Shown here piece by piece: positions 56,596 through 64,000 of a DNA stretch of 64,000 nt. Source of the DNA: Opitutales bacterium UBA2995 (GTDB taxonomy: Bacteria > Verrucomicrobiota > Verrucomicrobiia > Opitutales > UBA2995); NCBI GenBank assembly GCA_002346535.1, contig DDZZ01000038.1, positions 159,629-223,628 on the forward strand, in the 5' to 3' direction. The notes under the pieces were generated by a model, which ran no database searches, was not told the DNA's origin, and saw only the letters and a program-made list of their open reading frames with translations. Position 1 is the stretch's first letter. Each line of letters opens with the position of its first letter. Position numbers and translations under genes: made by a program.

Positions 56596-56931
56596 TCATA
56601 GCTTTTCGGCGATTCTGGACTCCAGCTTTTCAATATCGGCCGCAAAGAGTCGGATGCCATCTGCCAGTTTTTCAGTTGCCATAGCATCGTCATTGAACAA
56701 GTAACGAAAGGGACGTTCGTTTAGATCGAGTTTACTGATTTCCGCTGCTCCGGCCGATTCAGCATCCATCTTTCTCGAAACAGCAGTTTGGGAATCTTGC
56801 CGCTCGTCCAGCAAACCGGTACTGATTGTCAGCATATCGCAACCGGCCAATTCAAGTATCTCTCCGGTACCCGCCACAACCTTGGTTAATTTTTTGAGTT
56901 GCTCGAGAGAATTGAGTCCTGCAGTGATCAT
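56596..56931 (-). pseudogene. Transaldolase with a large in-frame internal deletion
   Basis: 111 codons. Residues 1-20 (MITAGLNSLEQLKKLTKVVA) match the N-terminus of transaldolase, which normally continues DTG-D-x-x-A. The sequence instead jumps to GTGEILELAGCDMLTISTGL and proceeds to the normal C-terminus (DDAMATEKLADGIRLFAADI followed by EKLESRI). About 215 residues are missing, including the catalytic Asp near 17 and the Schiff-base Lys near 132. The frame is intact across the junction, so a short protein could still be made but cannot be an active transaldolase. Confidence 0.8.
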
Positions 56932-57007
56932 GATTGGATAATGGTTTTGGGGTGTTGGGTTTTCAGCTCACAAAAACGGTGCGGCAAAGCCAATGGGGAC
57001 CCGCCTA

Positions 57008-58426
57008 CTACTTTGTGAAAGGGTTGTCATAGAACCTTATAATGAATGGTTCCGCTTCTTCCAGGCTCGAAAAGGCTCCGTCCAACTGCAGTTCGAAGAG
57101 TTCATTAAGAATAGGCTTAAAATGGGGGCCGGGCTTTAATCCCTTTTCAATGAGGTGGCGACCAAGAACAAGTGGCTTGGGTGCCTGCTTCAGCAGGGCA
57201 TCCTCCGCAGCGACTTCCTCTAAAAGCAGCAATCCTGGGCTTGGCTCAGCTGACATAGGGGGTCGGCCTGCTTGATCCGCCCGAATTAAGGTAAATAGCT
57301 CATTGAGAGTTGCGGGCGCCAATCTGCGAGCCAATCGGCGCACTTGAGGAAGGCTTGGTCTTTTCTGAATCTGAATGGCAGCCATATGATTTCCCACCAA
57401 GGCCTGCACTCTGGCAATCAGAGAATGGGGGGCACCTATCGATGACAAAAATGAATCCGCCAGCGGTACCGCGACCTGATCATGGCCCGGGCTCACCCAA
57501 AAAACAGTATCACCTTTCTCTTTCTGTATGGTTGTTTCGGGCTTCCCAAAATCATGACCCAAAACGGCAAAACTCAAGCTAAGTTTTTCATACCGGTCGC
57601 CCTTGGCGAATTTCTCGTTTATAACGAGCGCATCCATGCAATGACAAGTGTGCGCAAAGACATCTCCTTCAGGATGCCAAAGAGGGTCTTGGGGACAATT
57701 TAACAGGGCAGCAACTTCAGGGAAATGCTGCAACCAACCAGTAAGGTGCAAGAACTTCAGCCCCAAAGATGGCATGGTAGATCGTATGGCCCACTTCTCC
57801 CATTCCATCCAGACTCGTTCTTTGGGTAATTCAGCGTAGGCACCTGATATACTTCGACAAAGCTCCACGGTTTCTTCAGTTGGCCGCAATTGAAATCGTC
57901 CACAAAACTGGAATCCGCGGAGAGCCCTTAAGGGATCTTCTGAAAAGGAGGAGCTGCAATGGCGCAGTGTCCTGGCTTCCAAGTCGGCAAGTCCCTTCAA
58001 GGGATCAAAAAACTGCTGTTTTTTCCAATCGTAAGAAATGGAGTTGATCGTAAAGTCGCGGCGAAGTGCGGCTCGCTCCGGGCTTAAATCCGGATCGGTT
58101 TTTACCTCGAATCCTCTATGCCCTCGGTCTGTTTTTACTTCAGCGCGCGGAAGCGAGAAATCAATTTCACAATTTGCTCCGTGAAATTTTGCCACTCCGA
58201 AACTTTTACCTACCAGATCGACCCGACCCAAGGATTTCAAAATTTCGACTAAGGATTCCCAGGAGCAGCCGAATACCTCAACATCCAAATCTTTGCTAAC
58301 ATTGCCGAGCAGCCAATCACGAACCACCCCACCTGTGATCATCGGATCGGCAAATTGAGACAGGCGATCGAGAAGGGCTGCCGTTTTTGAGTCCACAGGC
58401 AGCTTCTGGTCTTTTTTCAAGTTCAA
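57008..58426 (-). CDS. CCA-adding enzyme/poly(A) polymerase family nucleotidyltransferase with HD domain
   Basis: Adds CCA (or part of it) to tRNA 3' ends, or related activity. 472 aa. Nucleotidyltransferase head: GGVVRDWLLGNVSKDLDVEV with the catalytic DLD, then ALRRDFTINSISYD (RRD motif) and EDPLRALRGFQFCGRF (neck). The C-terminal half carries an HD domain (HTCHCMDAL, FAVLGHDFGKPETT). The start is taken as TTG at 58426, because AAAGGAG lies 8 bases upstream and family similarity begins there; this places it 4 bases after the DUF423 stop. Confidence 0.85.
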   Translation of the reverse strand: MNLKKDQKLPVDSKTAALLDRLSQFADPMITGGVVRDWLLGNVSKDLDVEVFGCSWESLVEILKSLGRVDLVGKSFGVAKFHGANCEIDFSLPRAEVKTDRGHRGFEVKTDPDLSPERAALRRDFTINSISYDWKKQQFFDPLKGLADLEARTLRHCSSSFSEDPLRALRGFQFCGRFQLRPTEETVELCRSISGAYAELPKERVWMEWEKWAIRSTMPSLGLKFLHLTGWLQHFPEVAALLNCPQDPLWHPEGDVFAHTCHCMDALVINEKFAKGDRYEKLSLSFAVLGHDFGKPETTIQKEKGDTVFWVSPGHDQVAVPLADSFLSSIGAPHSLIARVQALVGNHMAAIQIQKRPSLPQVRRLARRLAPATLNELFTLIRADQAGRPPMSAEPSPGLLLLEEVAAEDALLKQAPKPLVLGRHLIEKGLKPGPHFKPILNELFELQLDGAFSSLEEAEPFIIRFYDNPFTK

Positions 58427-58430
58427 GGAA

Positions 58431-58796
58431 TTACTCCTTTCTTCGAAAACCAAAATAGATGACTGAGCACCATCCAACAAGAAATGAGAGTCCTCCCAGA
58501 GGGGTAATCGTTCCCAATATTCCCAGGCATGTGAGGGAAAGCAGGTAAAGTGACCCTGAAAATACCAGGCTCCCGGCAATCCAGGACCACCCGGCTACGA
58601 TGAGACATTTATCTGCTTCGGCAAAGGAGAGGGCAAAAAGAGCCAGCATATGCACAAAAAGGTACAAGGTCGCGGTCTGCCAAGTATCCAGGTGTCCGGA
58701 TTCAATGAGCCTCGCTTCTAGACCATGGGCGCCAAAGGCCCCCAACGCTACGGCGACAAAGCCAAGAATACCTGCCATTTTTGCAAATTGAGTCAT
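58431..58796 (-). CDS. DUF423 family membrane protein
   Basis: 121 aa with four hydrophobic segments. GILGFVAVALGAFGAHGLEA followed by LYLFVHMLALFAL and SGSLYLLSLTCLGILGTITP followed by LGGLSFLVGW are DUF423 (YgdD/TMEM256-like) signatures. Function unknown. The ATG at 58796 is used. It is transcribed before the CCA-enzyme gene, 4 bases apart. Confidence 0.88.
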   Translation of the reverse strand: MTQFAKMAGILGFVAVALGAFGAHGLEARLIESGHLDTWQTATLYLFVHMLALFALSFAEADKCLIVAGWSWIAGSLVFSGSLYLLSLTCLGILGTITPLGGLSFLVGWCSVIYFGFRRKE

Positions 58797-59172
58797 GCTT
58801 CGCCTAATCAAAGAATAAAGAATTAGAAGCCCCTGAAAGAAAGATTCAAGCCTACTGAATGGTATATGAAACTTTCACTTAAAGAGCATTCCATTTTTGC
58901 AATTCCAGACATTGTTTTGGCAAGCTTTGCGCGATGTGTGGCTTTAAAATAACTTTCCAAACTACCAAACTGATAAATATATACACGAAAAACCAAGCAA
59001 TTACAAAAAATTTAGCCAATTTCTACTCAGCTACGATGTTGGCATTATAGTTGCTAAATACTTGACTGAGTATTTATTAAACATCATACAAACCATATTT
59101 CTAATAGCTGTTTACCGTTATCTTTCTAATTGACTCGGATAAACAGAATAACTTGAAAACAGAAGATATACT
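58797..59172 (+). other. AT-rich divergent intergenic region
   Basis: About 375 bases, notably AT-rich compared with neighbours. It precedes the porin gene. TTGACT (59062-59067), a 17-base spacer and CATACA (59085-59090) could be a promoter; the -10 is a poor match. No open frame of note. Confidence 0.35.
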
Positions 59173-59838
59173 ATGAAAAAGCTAATAGTAGTAGTAACAG
59201 CCGCGATTCTGGCAGCTGTTTACTCACTTCCCGCACAAGACGAAATGGATGTATCCATGTCAGTCGGTTACGAATCTCGATACGTTTTCCGTGGAGTTAC
59301 TCTGGCGGATGAAAGTTTGACCGCATCGATTGAAGCAACCTTCGGCGACACCTACTTAGGTATGTGGACCAACCAACCTATCACGGGCAGTTTTGACAAT
59401 GAGTTCGATTTTTACGGGGGAATGGGCTTTGAAGTTGCTGACGGTATCTCTATGGATGTCGGGGGCACCTTATACTTCTACCCAGAGTCTGGAACAGGTG
59501 CAGAAACTTTCGAAATTTATACTGGTTTAGCATTTGATGCTCAACTCGATCCTGCCATTTATTTCTTCTACGATCTAGACCTCAACACCTTGACCGTCGA
59601 AGGATCCGTAGGTCACAGTTTTGAAGTAGATGAAGGCACAACACTTGACCTCTCGGGTTTCTTGGGCTTTGTGGATATCAGCGAAGGAGAAGATTATACC
59701 TATCATGGAGCATCAATCGACGTGGTTAAGAGCCTAGGAGACACCGCCTCTGGAAGTATAGGTGTCCGATATTCTGAAGGCTCGGGCGGACTTGAGGATG
59801 AAATCTACTTCGGCGGCTCTATCACCTCTGGCTGGTAG
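59173..59838 (+). CDS. Outer-membrane TorF/Gcw_chp-type porin
   Basis: 221 aa. Signal peptide MKKLIVVVTAAILAAVYSLP, then a beta-barrel-like pattern of alternating short strands beginning VSMSVGYESRYVFRGVTLAD, the hallmark of the TIGR02001 (TorF putative porin) family, and ending DEIYFGGSITSGW with an aromatic C-terminal residue as in outer-membrane proteins. Substrate unknown. A strong terminator follows. Confidence 0.8.
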   Translation: MKKLIVVVTAAILAAVYSLPAQDEMDVSMSVGYESRYVFRGVTLADESLTASIEATFGDTYLGMWTNQPITGSFDNEFDFYGGMGFEVADGISMDVGGTLYFYPESGTGAETFEIYTGLAFDAQLDPAIYFFYDLDLNTLTVEGSVGHSFEVDEGTTLDLSGFLGFVDISEGEDYTYHGASIDVVKSLGDTASGSIGVRYSEGSGGLEDEIYFGGSITSGW

Positions 59839-59865
59839 AAAAAATACCGATAAATTTCAAAAAAT

Positions 59866-59904
59866 AAAAAGCCTGTCCGCACTCGGACAGGCTTTTTATT
59901 TTTT
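59866..59904 (+). terminator. Intrinsic terminator after the porin gene
   Basis: AAAAAGCCTGTCCG and CGGACAGGCTTTTT pair around CACT and are followed by more T; flanking A-run allows action on both strands. Confidence 0.9.
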
Positions 59905-59976
59905 GGGATTTGACCTTCCTCAGCAGTTGACAAAGCAAAATCAACTCTGCATTTTCTCACCCCTTTCTTAAATTCC

Positions 59977-60399
59977 ATGAAAACCACGTTAGCAAAGAAA
60001 GAAGACGTCCAGAGGAATTGGTACGTCGTAGATGCCGCCGGGCAGAACCTCGGTCGGCTGTCTGTTAAAATTGCAAATATACTACGTGGCAGGGAGAAGC
60101 CAACCTATACTCCCCATGTGGACACGGGCGATTTTGTCGTGGTGATTAATGCCGAAAAGATAGCCGTTACCGGGAAGAAGGAAGAACAGAAAACCTATAT
60201 GTTTTACACGGGATGGGTCGGAAACGAATACCACAAAACATTAGGCGAGTTCAGAGAAAAGAGACCCGATTTCATCATTCGCCATTCCGTGAAAGGAATG
60301 ATGCCCAGAAATAACCTGGGTCGGCAAATGCTGAGAAAGCTCAAGGTCTATGTTGGACCAACCCATCCCCACGAAGCACAGGAACCTGTCGCGCTATAA
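59977..60399 (+). CDS. rplM: Ribosomal protein L13
   Basis: Large-subunit protein. 140 aa, the usual length. NWYVVDAAGQNLGRLSVKIA, GDFVVVINAEKIAVTGKKEE, and HSVKGMMPRNNLGRQMLRKL followed by KVYVGPTHPHEAQ. Next to rpsI with a 13-base gap, the conserved rplM-rpsI operon. Confidence 0.98.
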   Translation: MKTTLAKKEDVQRNWYVVDAAGQNLGRLSVKIANILRGREKPTYTPHVDTGDFVVVINAEKIAVTGKKEEQKTYMFYTGWVGNEYHKTLGEFREKRPDFIIRHSVKGMMPRNNLGRQMLRKLKVYVGPTHPHEAQEPVAL

Positions 60400-60412
60400 T
60401 TAATTTTTGTCC

Positions 60413-60808
60413 ATGAGCAACGACATCACATATTTGGGAACAGGCAGGAGAAAAACCGCATCCGCCCGAGTTCGGCTTAGAAAAGGTGAAGGGAAAATTG
60501 TCGTCAATGACAAGGAACTGACCGATTACTTCAGCCTCGATCAAGCAGTTCGGATCGTAGAAGGCCCCTTCAACACCATCGATCAAAAAGACAAGTTCGA
60601 CGTGACCGCCCAGGTGCAGGGAGGTGGCGTAAACGGTCAAGCAGAAGCGTGTGCCCACGGTATTGCCAGGGCCTTATTGAAATTTGACGAAGAACTCCGA
60701 ATACCACTGAAAAAAGGCGGCCACTTGCGACGAGATCCTCGTCGCCGCGAGCGTAAAAAGGCCGGTCAACCAGGAGCCCGTAAGCGCTTCCAATTCTCAA
60801 AGCGTTAA
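60413..60808 (+). CDS. rpsI: Ribosomal protein S9
   Basis: Small-subunit protein. 131 aa. YLGTGRRKTASARVRLRKGE, AEACAHGIARALLKF and the basic tail RRDPRRRERKKAGQPGARKR followed by FQFSKR, whose last residues contact the P-site tRNA. Start is ATG at 60413; a TTG six bases earlier is possible but less likely. Confidence 0.98.
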   Translation: MSNDITYLGTGRRKTASARVRLRKGEGKIVVNDKELTDYFSLDQAVRIVEGPFNTIDQKDKFDVTAQVQGGGVNGQAEACAHGIARALLKFDEELRIPLKKGGHLRRDPRRRERKKAGQPGARKRFQFSKR

Positions 60809-60841
60809 TCCGGGAACCAGCAAGTTCTCCCTCCTTTTTAC

Positions 60842-60875
60842 GCCCTCCCTGGATTATCTCGGAGGGCTTTTTATT
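60842..60875 (+). terminator. Intrinsic terminator after rpsI
   Basis: GCCCTCC (60842-60848) pairs with GGAGGGC (60861-60867), followed by TTTTTATTTT. Confidence 0.88.
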
Positions 60876-60921
60876 TTCAAATTTTGCAAACAGCCATTTA
60901 TAAAATTAGCCAAAACATTTC

Positions 60922-61947
60922 ATGAACGTAGGTATTGTAGGAGCATCCGGATACTCTGGAGAAGTCTTGCTTTCAATTCTGCTAGACCACCCAAAGGTTT
61001 CTCTCACAAAAGTAACCTCCAGAAAATTGGCGGGCCAACCGGTGAAAACAGTTTTCCCCGCGTTGAAAACCCGAGCCAATGACCTGTCCTTTTCAGCTTC
61101 CGATCCCGAAGAGCTTGCGAACGATACAGAGCTCGAACTCGTCTTTTTAGCCCTCCCCCATGGGGTGGGAAGCGAATACGCCGTGCCCTTGTGCGAGGCC
61201 GGGAAGAAAGTGATAGATCTGAGCGCGGATTTCAGAATGAAATCTCCGGACATCTATGAGGAATATTATGGTCAACCACACCCGCATCCGGATTGGCTTT
61301 CAAAATCATCCTATATAATCCCGGAGGTTATGGAAGACGACTGGCAATCCAAGCAACTGATTGCAGCACCTGGGTGTTACCCGACCAGCATTCTGGTTCC
61401 CTTGATTCCTTTGATAAAAAACTCCGTTATCAAAACAGAAAACATCGTGATCAATTCGATAAGTGGCATAAGCGGAGCCGGACGGAAACTGGCTGGAGAC
61501 TACCTGTACTGCGAACGCAACGAAAGCGTCAGAGCTTACGGCCTAGGGAAACACAGGCACCTTTCGGAAATCGAGGAACAATTGAGTCTGGTAGCGGGTC
61601 GGAACATTACCGTCCAGTTCACACCACACTTGGCTCCCATGAACCGGGGCATCGCAACCACTATGGTTATAGGCAACAGCGGAGAATTTCTGGAAGAAGT
61701 CTACAAGACCTGGGAAGCCAGCTATCGGGATGCGCCCTTTGTCGGAATCCTCGAGTCTGACAAAACACCCGATACGAAATGGGTAACCCACAGTAACCGG
61801 ATTGACATCGCCGCGACCGGCGACCCAAGGACCGGCAACCTGTTAATCACCTCGGCCGAGGACAACCTGATGAAAGGAGCCTCCGGCCAAGCTGTGCAAA
61901 TCATGAATCTGTGGTACGGTTTTAATGAAACGGCGGGATTGATCTAA
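60922..61947 (+). CDS. argC: N-acetyl-gamma-glutamyl-phosphate reductase
   Basis: Third step of arginine synthesis. 341 aa. NADP-binding VGIVGASGYSGEVLLSILLD, LALPHGVGSEYAVPLCEAGK, catalytic Cys in IAAPGCYPTSILVPLIPL, SGISGAGRK, HRHLSEIEEQL, FTPHLAPMNRGIATT and the end NLMKGASGQAVQIMN. First gene of argC-argB-argD; a terminator separates it from rpsI. Confidence 0.96.
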   Translation: MNVGIVGASGYSGEVLLSILLDHPKVSLTKVTSRKLAGQPVKTVFPALKTRANDLSFSASDPEELANDTELELVFLALPHGVGSEYAVPLCEAGKKVIDLSADFRMKSPDIYEEYYGQPHPHPDWLSKSSYIIPEVMEDDWQSKQLIAAPGCYPTSILVPLIPLIKNSVIKTENIVINSISGISGAGRKLAGDYLYCERNESVRAYGLGKHRHLSEIEEQLSLVAGRNITVQFTPHLAPMNRGIATTMVIGNSGEFLEEVYKTWEASYRDAPFVGILESDKTPDTKWVTHSNRIDIAATGDPRTGNLLITSAEDNLMKGASGQAVQIMNLWYGFNETAGLI

Positions 61948-61966
61948 CTACTTATCGAATAGAGCC

Positions 61967-62866
61967 ATGGAGATCGTGACTAGTCCTTCAGAAAAAGAAG
62001 TCATCGCCAAAGCACAAGTGCTCTTGGAAGCATTGCCTTACATCCAGCAATTTGAAGGAAGTATTTTTGTGGTAAAATACGGAGGAAGCTTCATGGACGA
62101 TCCCGACCCCGAGATACGGATGCGGTTCGCATCGGACATCGTTTTCCTGGCTTCGGTTGGTATTCACGTCGTGGTCGTTCACGGAGGAGGGAAGGCAATC
62201 AGCTTAGCAATGGAAAACGCAGGCATAAAACCACGGTTCATCAATGGCATGAGATATACTGATGAAAGTAATGTTTCCATTGTTGAGGAGACTTTGAATA
62301 AAACCGTAAACCTTGATATCTGTGAACTGGTCCAGGCTCGGAACGGTAAGCCCTTGGGTATGGCAGGACAAACGGTGTTCACCTGCACAAAACTGACCAA
62401 AGATCCTGCTGGTAATCCGTTAGACCTTGGAAATGTTGGTGAAATCCAAATCGTCAACTCAAGGTTAATCAAACGGGCAATTTCCCAAGGATATACACCC
62501 ATAATATCGCCGATCGGTAGCGATGAGGATGGGAACCTTTACAACATCAACGCAGACGTTGCAGCTGCTTATGTAGCTTGTGTCCTACATGCTCGAAGAT
62601 TGGTTTACATGACTGATGTGCCGGGGCTTCTCCGCAATCCCGATGACAACACTTCCATAATTTCAACCCTTAGCGCGAACGAGGTTCCCGCATTGAAAGA
62701 GGAAGGAGTCATCGGCAAAGGGATGCTCCCCAAAGTTGACTCGGCAATCAAAGCAATGCGGGAAGGCGTCCATAGAGTCCACTTCGTGCACGGACGATTG
62801 CCACACAGCATCCTGTTGGAGATCTTCACCGACAAGGGTGTGGGGACAGAAATCGTTCACTCTTAA
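61967..62866 (+). CDS. argB: Acetylglutamate kinase
   Basis: Second step of arginine synthesis. 299 aa. FVVKYGGSFMDDPDPEIRMR, VVVVHGGGKAISLAMENAGI, FINGMRYTDESNVSIVEETL, ADVAAAYVACVLHARRLVYM followed by TDVPGLL, and GVIGKGMLPKVDSAIKAMRE followed by GVHRVHFVHGRLPHSIL. The N-terminal extension of about 20 residues is as in arginine-sensitive enzymes. 19 bases after argC. Confidence 0.96.
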   Translation: MEIVTSPSEKEVIAKAQVLLEALPYIQQFEGSIFVVKYGGSFMDDPDPEIRMRFASDIVFLASVGIHVVVVHGGGKAISLAMENAGIKPRFINGMRYTDESNVSIVEETLNKTVNLDICELVQARNGKPLGMAGQTVFTCTKLTKDPAGNPLDLGNVGEIQIVNSRLIKRAISQGYTPIISPIGSDEDGNLYNINADVAAAYVACVLHARRLVYMTDVPGLLRNPDDNTSIISTLSANEVPALKEEGVIGKGMLPKVDSAIKAMREGVHRVHFVHGRLPHSILLEIFTDKGVGTEIVHS

Positions 62867-62873
62867 AATCAAA

Positions 62874-64000
62874 ATGAAATTTACAGAAAACATCGAAACC
62901 CAATACGCCGAATTTCGGCTAAAAAACTACGGCCCTCCAGATCTCACAATTGTTAAGGGAGAAGGCGACTATGTCTGGGATGATGAGGACAACCAGTACC
63001 TCGACTTTGGAACCGGGATAGCAACAGCAAGCTTGGGTCACTGCCATCCTGCCTTGGTAGCGGCTATTTCCAAACAAGCAGAAACGCTGATTCACGCCAG
63101 CAATCTCTATCGGATGAAACCACAAGGGGATTTATGCGAAGCGCTTGTAAAGCTCTCAGGGCCCGGAGGACTCTTTTTTTGCAACAGCGGGGCCGAAGCA
63201 AGCGAAACTCTTATCAAACTATCGCGCTTGTACGGTATCCAAAAATCTGGGACGGAAAACTCGGCGAGCAAAGTAATAGTTTTGGACAATGGATTTCACG
63301 GAAGGACATTCGGGGGAATGAGCGCCACTCCCCAAGCGAAAATTCAAAAAGGATTCTATCCATTGTTGCCATCCTTCCCTGTGGGGAAGCTCAATGATAT
63401 CGAAAGTTTCGCCTCCCAGGTAGACGAAGCAACTGCCGCCATATTAATCGAACCCATTCAAGGTGAAGGAGGAATCCATGTCGCATCCGTTGAATTTCTG
63501 CGGGAATTGAGAGTATTGTGTGATGAAAAGGAGATTCTTTTCATGATAGACGAGGTTCAAACGGGAGTGGGAAGGACTGGCAACTTTTTCGCCCACGAGG
63601 TTGCTGGAATAAAGGCCGATGCCATCGGCATGGCCAAGGGCCTGGGGGGAGGCTTTCCCATTGGAGCAGTCTGGGTTGCGAAAAAATTCGAAGAACTGTT
63701 CCAACCAGGAAGCCACGGTTGCACCTTTGGCGGCAATCCAATGGCATGCGTTTCCGCTCTAACCGTTTTGGAAACTATTGAGCAAGAAAACTTACTTCAA
63801 AGAGTAAGGGACCTGAGCGAGCCATGGATACAATCACTAAATGAACTCAAGGATACGCACGATTCTTTAGTCGAGGTTCGGGGCAGAGGTTTCCTTATAG
63901 GCCTGGATTTCAAACAAGATCCTTCCAAAATCCAGGCTGAGTTACAAAAGAGAGGCCTATTGACTGTAAGAGCAGGAGGAAACGTGGTGCGGCTTCTACC
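62874..64000 (+). CDS. argD: Acetylornithine aminotransferase, cut by window end
   Basis: Fourth step of arginine synthesis. 375 codons visible, open to the last base; about 15-30 residues are missing. Class III aminotransferase: YLDFGTGIATASLGHCHPAL, FFCNSGAEASETLIKLSRLY, VLDNGFHGRTFGGMSATPQ, ILIEPIQGEGGIHVA, FMIDEVQTGVGRTGNFFAHE, PLP lysine in AIGMAKGLGGGFPIGAVWV, and CTFGGNPMACVSALTVLE. ATG at 62874, 7 bases after argB. Confidence 0.95.
   Translation, partial: MKFTENIETQYAEFRLKNYGPPDLTIVKGEGDYVWDDEDNQYLDFGTGIATASLGHCHPALVAAISKQAETLIHASNLYRMKPQGDLCEALVKLSGPGGLFFCNSGAEASETLIKLSRLYGIQKSGTENSASKVIVLDNGFHGRTFGGMSATPQAKIQKGFYPLLPSFPVGKLNDIESFASQVDEATAAILIEPIQGEGGIHVASVEFLRELRVLCDEKEILFMIDEVQTGVGRTGNFFAHEVAGIKADAIGMAKGLGGGFPIGAVWVAKKFEELFQPGSHGCTFGGNPMACVSALTVLETIEQENLLQRVRDLSEPWIQSLNELKDTHDSLVEVRGRGFLIGLDFKQDPSKIQAELQKRGLLTVRAGGNVVRLL

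Noticed and set aside
55816..56601. A 261-codon forward frame
   Set aside because: Antisense to sufS; no family resemblance.

Overview
The window looks like a chromosomal piece of a Gram-negative heterotroph of the Verrucomicrobiota, probably Opitutae. This is inferred from gene content, not from a search: Cys-type sulfatases with many sulfatase remnants, a cytochrome-PSD1/DUF1501 pair, DUF4159, a DUF1552 remnant, a PEP-CTERM remnant, a TorF/Gcw_chp-type outer-membrane protein and an LpxR remnant. I saw no phage genes, intact transposase, CRISPR array, tRNA or rRNA.

Layout. 1-8.4 kb: a nucleoside transporter cut by the window edge, two intact sulfatases, a glycosyltransferase, a frameshifted CBM9-like gene, a DUF4159 gene and sulfatase fragments. 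8.5-14 kb: a decayed sulfatase, then a same-strand run of malonate transporter (madL-madM), malonyl-CoA-synthetase-like ligase, glycerol facilitator and glycerol kinase. 14-19.8 kb: a gene graveyard (sulfatase, SDR, DUF1552 and regulator-tail pieces) around an intact hydroxyacid-oxoacid transhydrogenase homologue and an aldehyde dehydrogenase. 19.9-24.5 kb: the PSD1/DUF1501 pair and a DUF1330 gene. 25-30 kb: dnaX with an A10 slippery run, the SRP RNA gene beside it, an MscS channel, and leuA preceded by a possible leucine-rich leader peptide. 30-41 kb: a decayed TonB-like gene, a FAD oxidase, dGTPase, glyA, xylB-xylA and a membrane pyrophosphatase. 41-49.6 kb: PEP-CTERM, LpxR, glycosyltransferase, M20 peptidase and GCS2 remnants among a DEAD-box helicase, a glycosyltransferase, a lipoprotein and lysA. 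49.6-64 kb is denser housekeeping: asnS, the panB-panC-coaBC-coaX operon, sufS-sufU, a deleted transaldolase, a CCA-adding-type enzyme with DUF423, a porin, rplM-rpsI and argC-argB-argD.

How the genes fit together. Malonate import plus CoA activation, glycerol import plus phosphorylation, xylose isomerase plus xylulokinase, nucleoside uptake and sulfatases suggest scavenging of small organic acids, polyols, sugars and sulfated polymers. Biosynthesis is represented by leucine, arginine, lysine, CoA and Fe-S modules.

The most unusual property is the density of broken genes: about sixteen remnants in 64 kb, while housekeeping genes are intact. Several carry nonsense substitutions as well as indels, which argues against assembly error alone. 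The regulatory candidates most worth testing are the leuA leader peptide and the dnaX slippery run.
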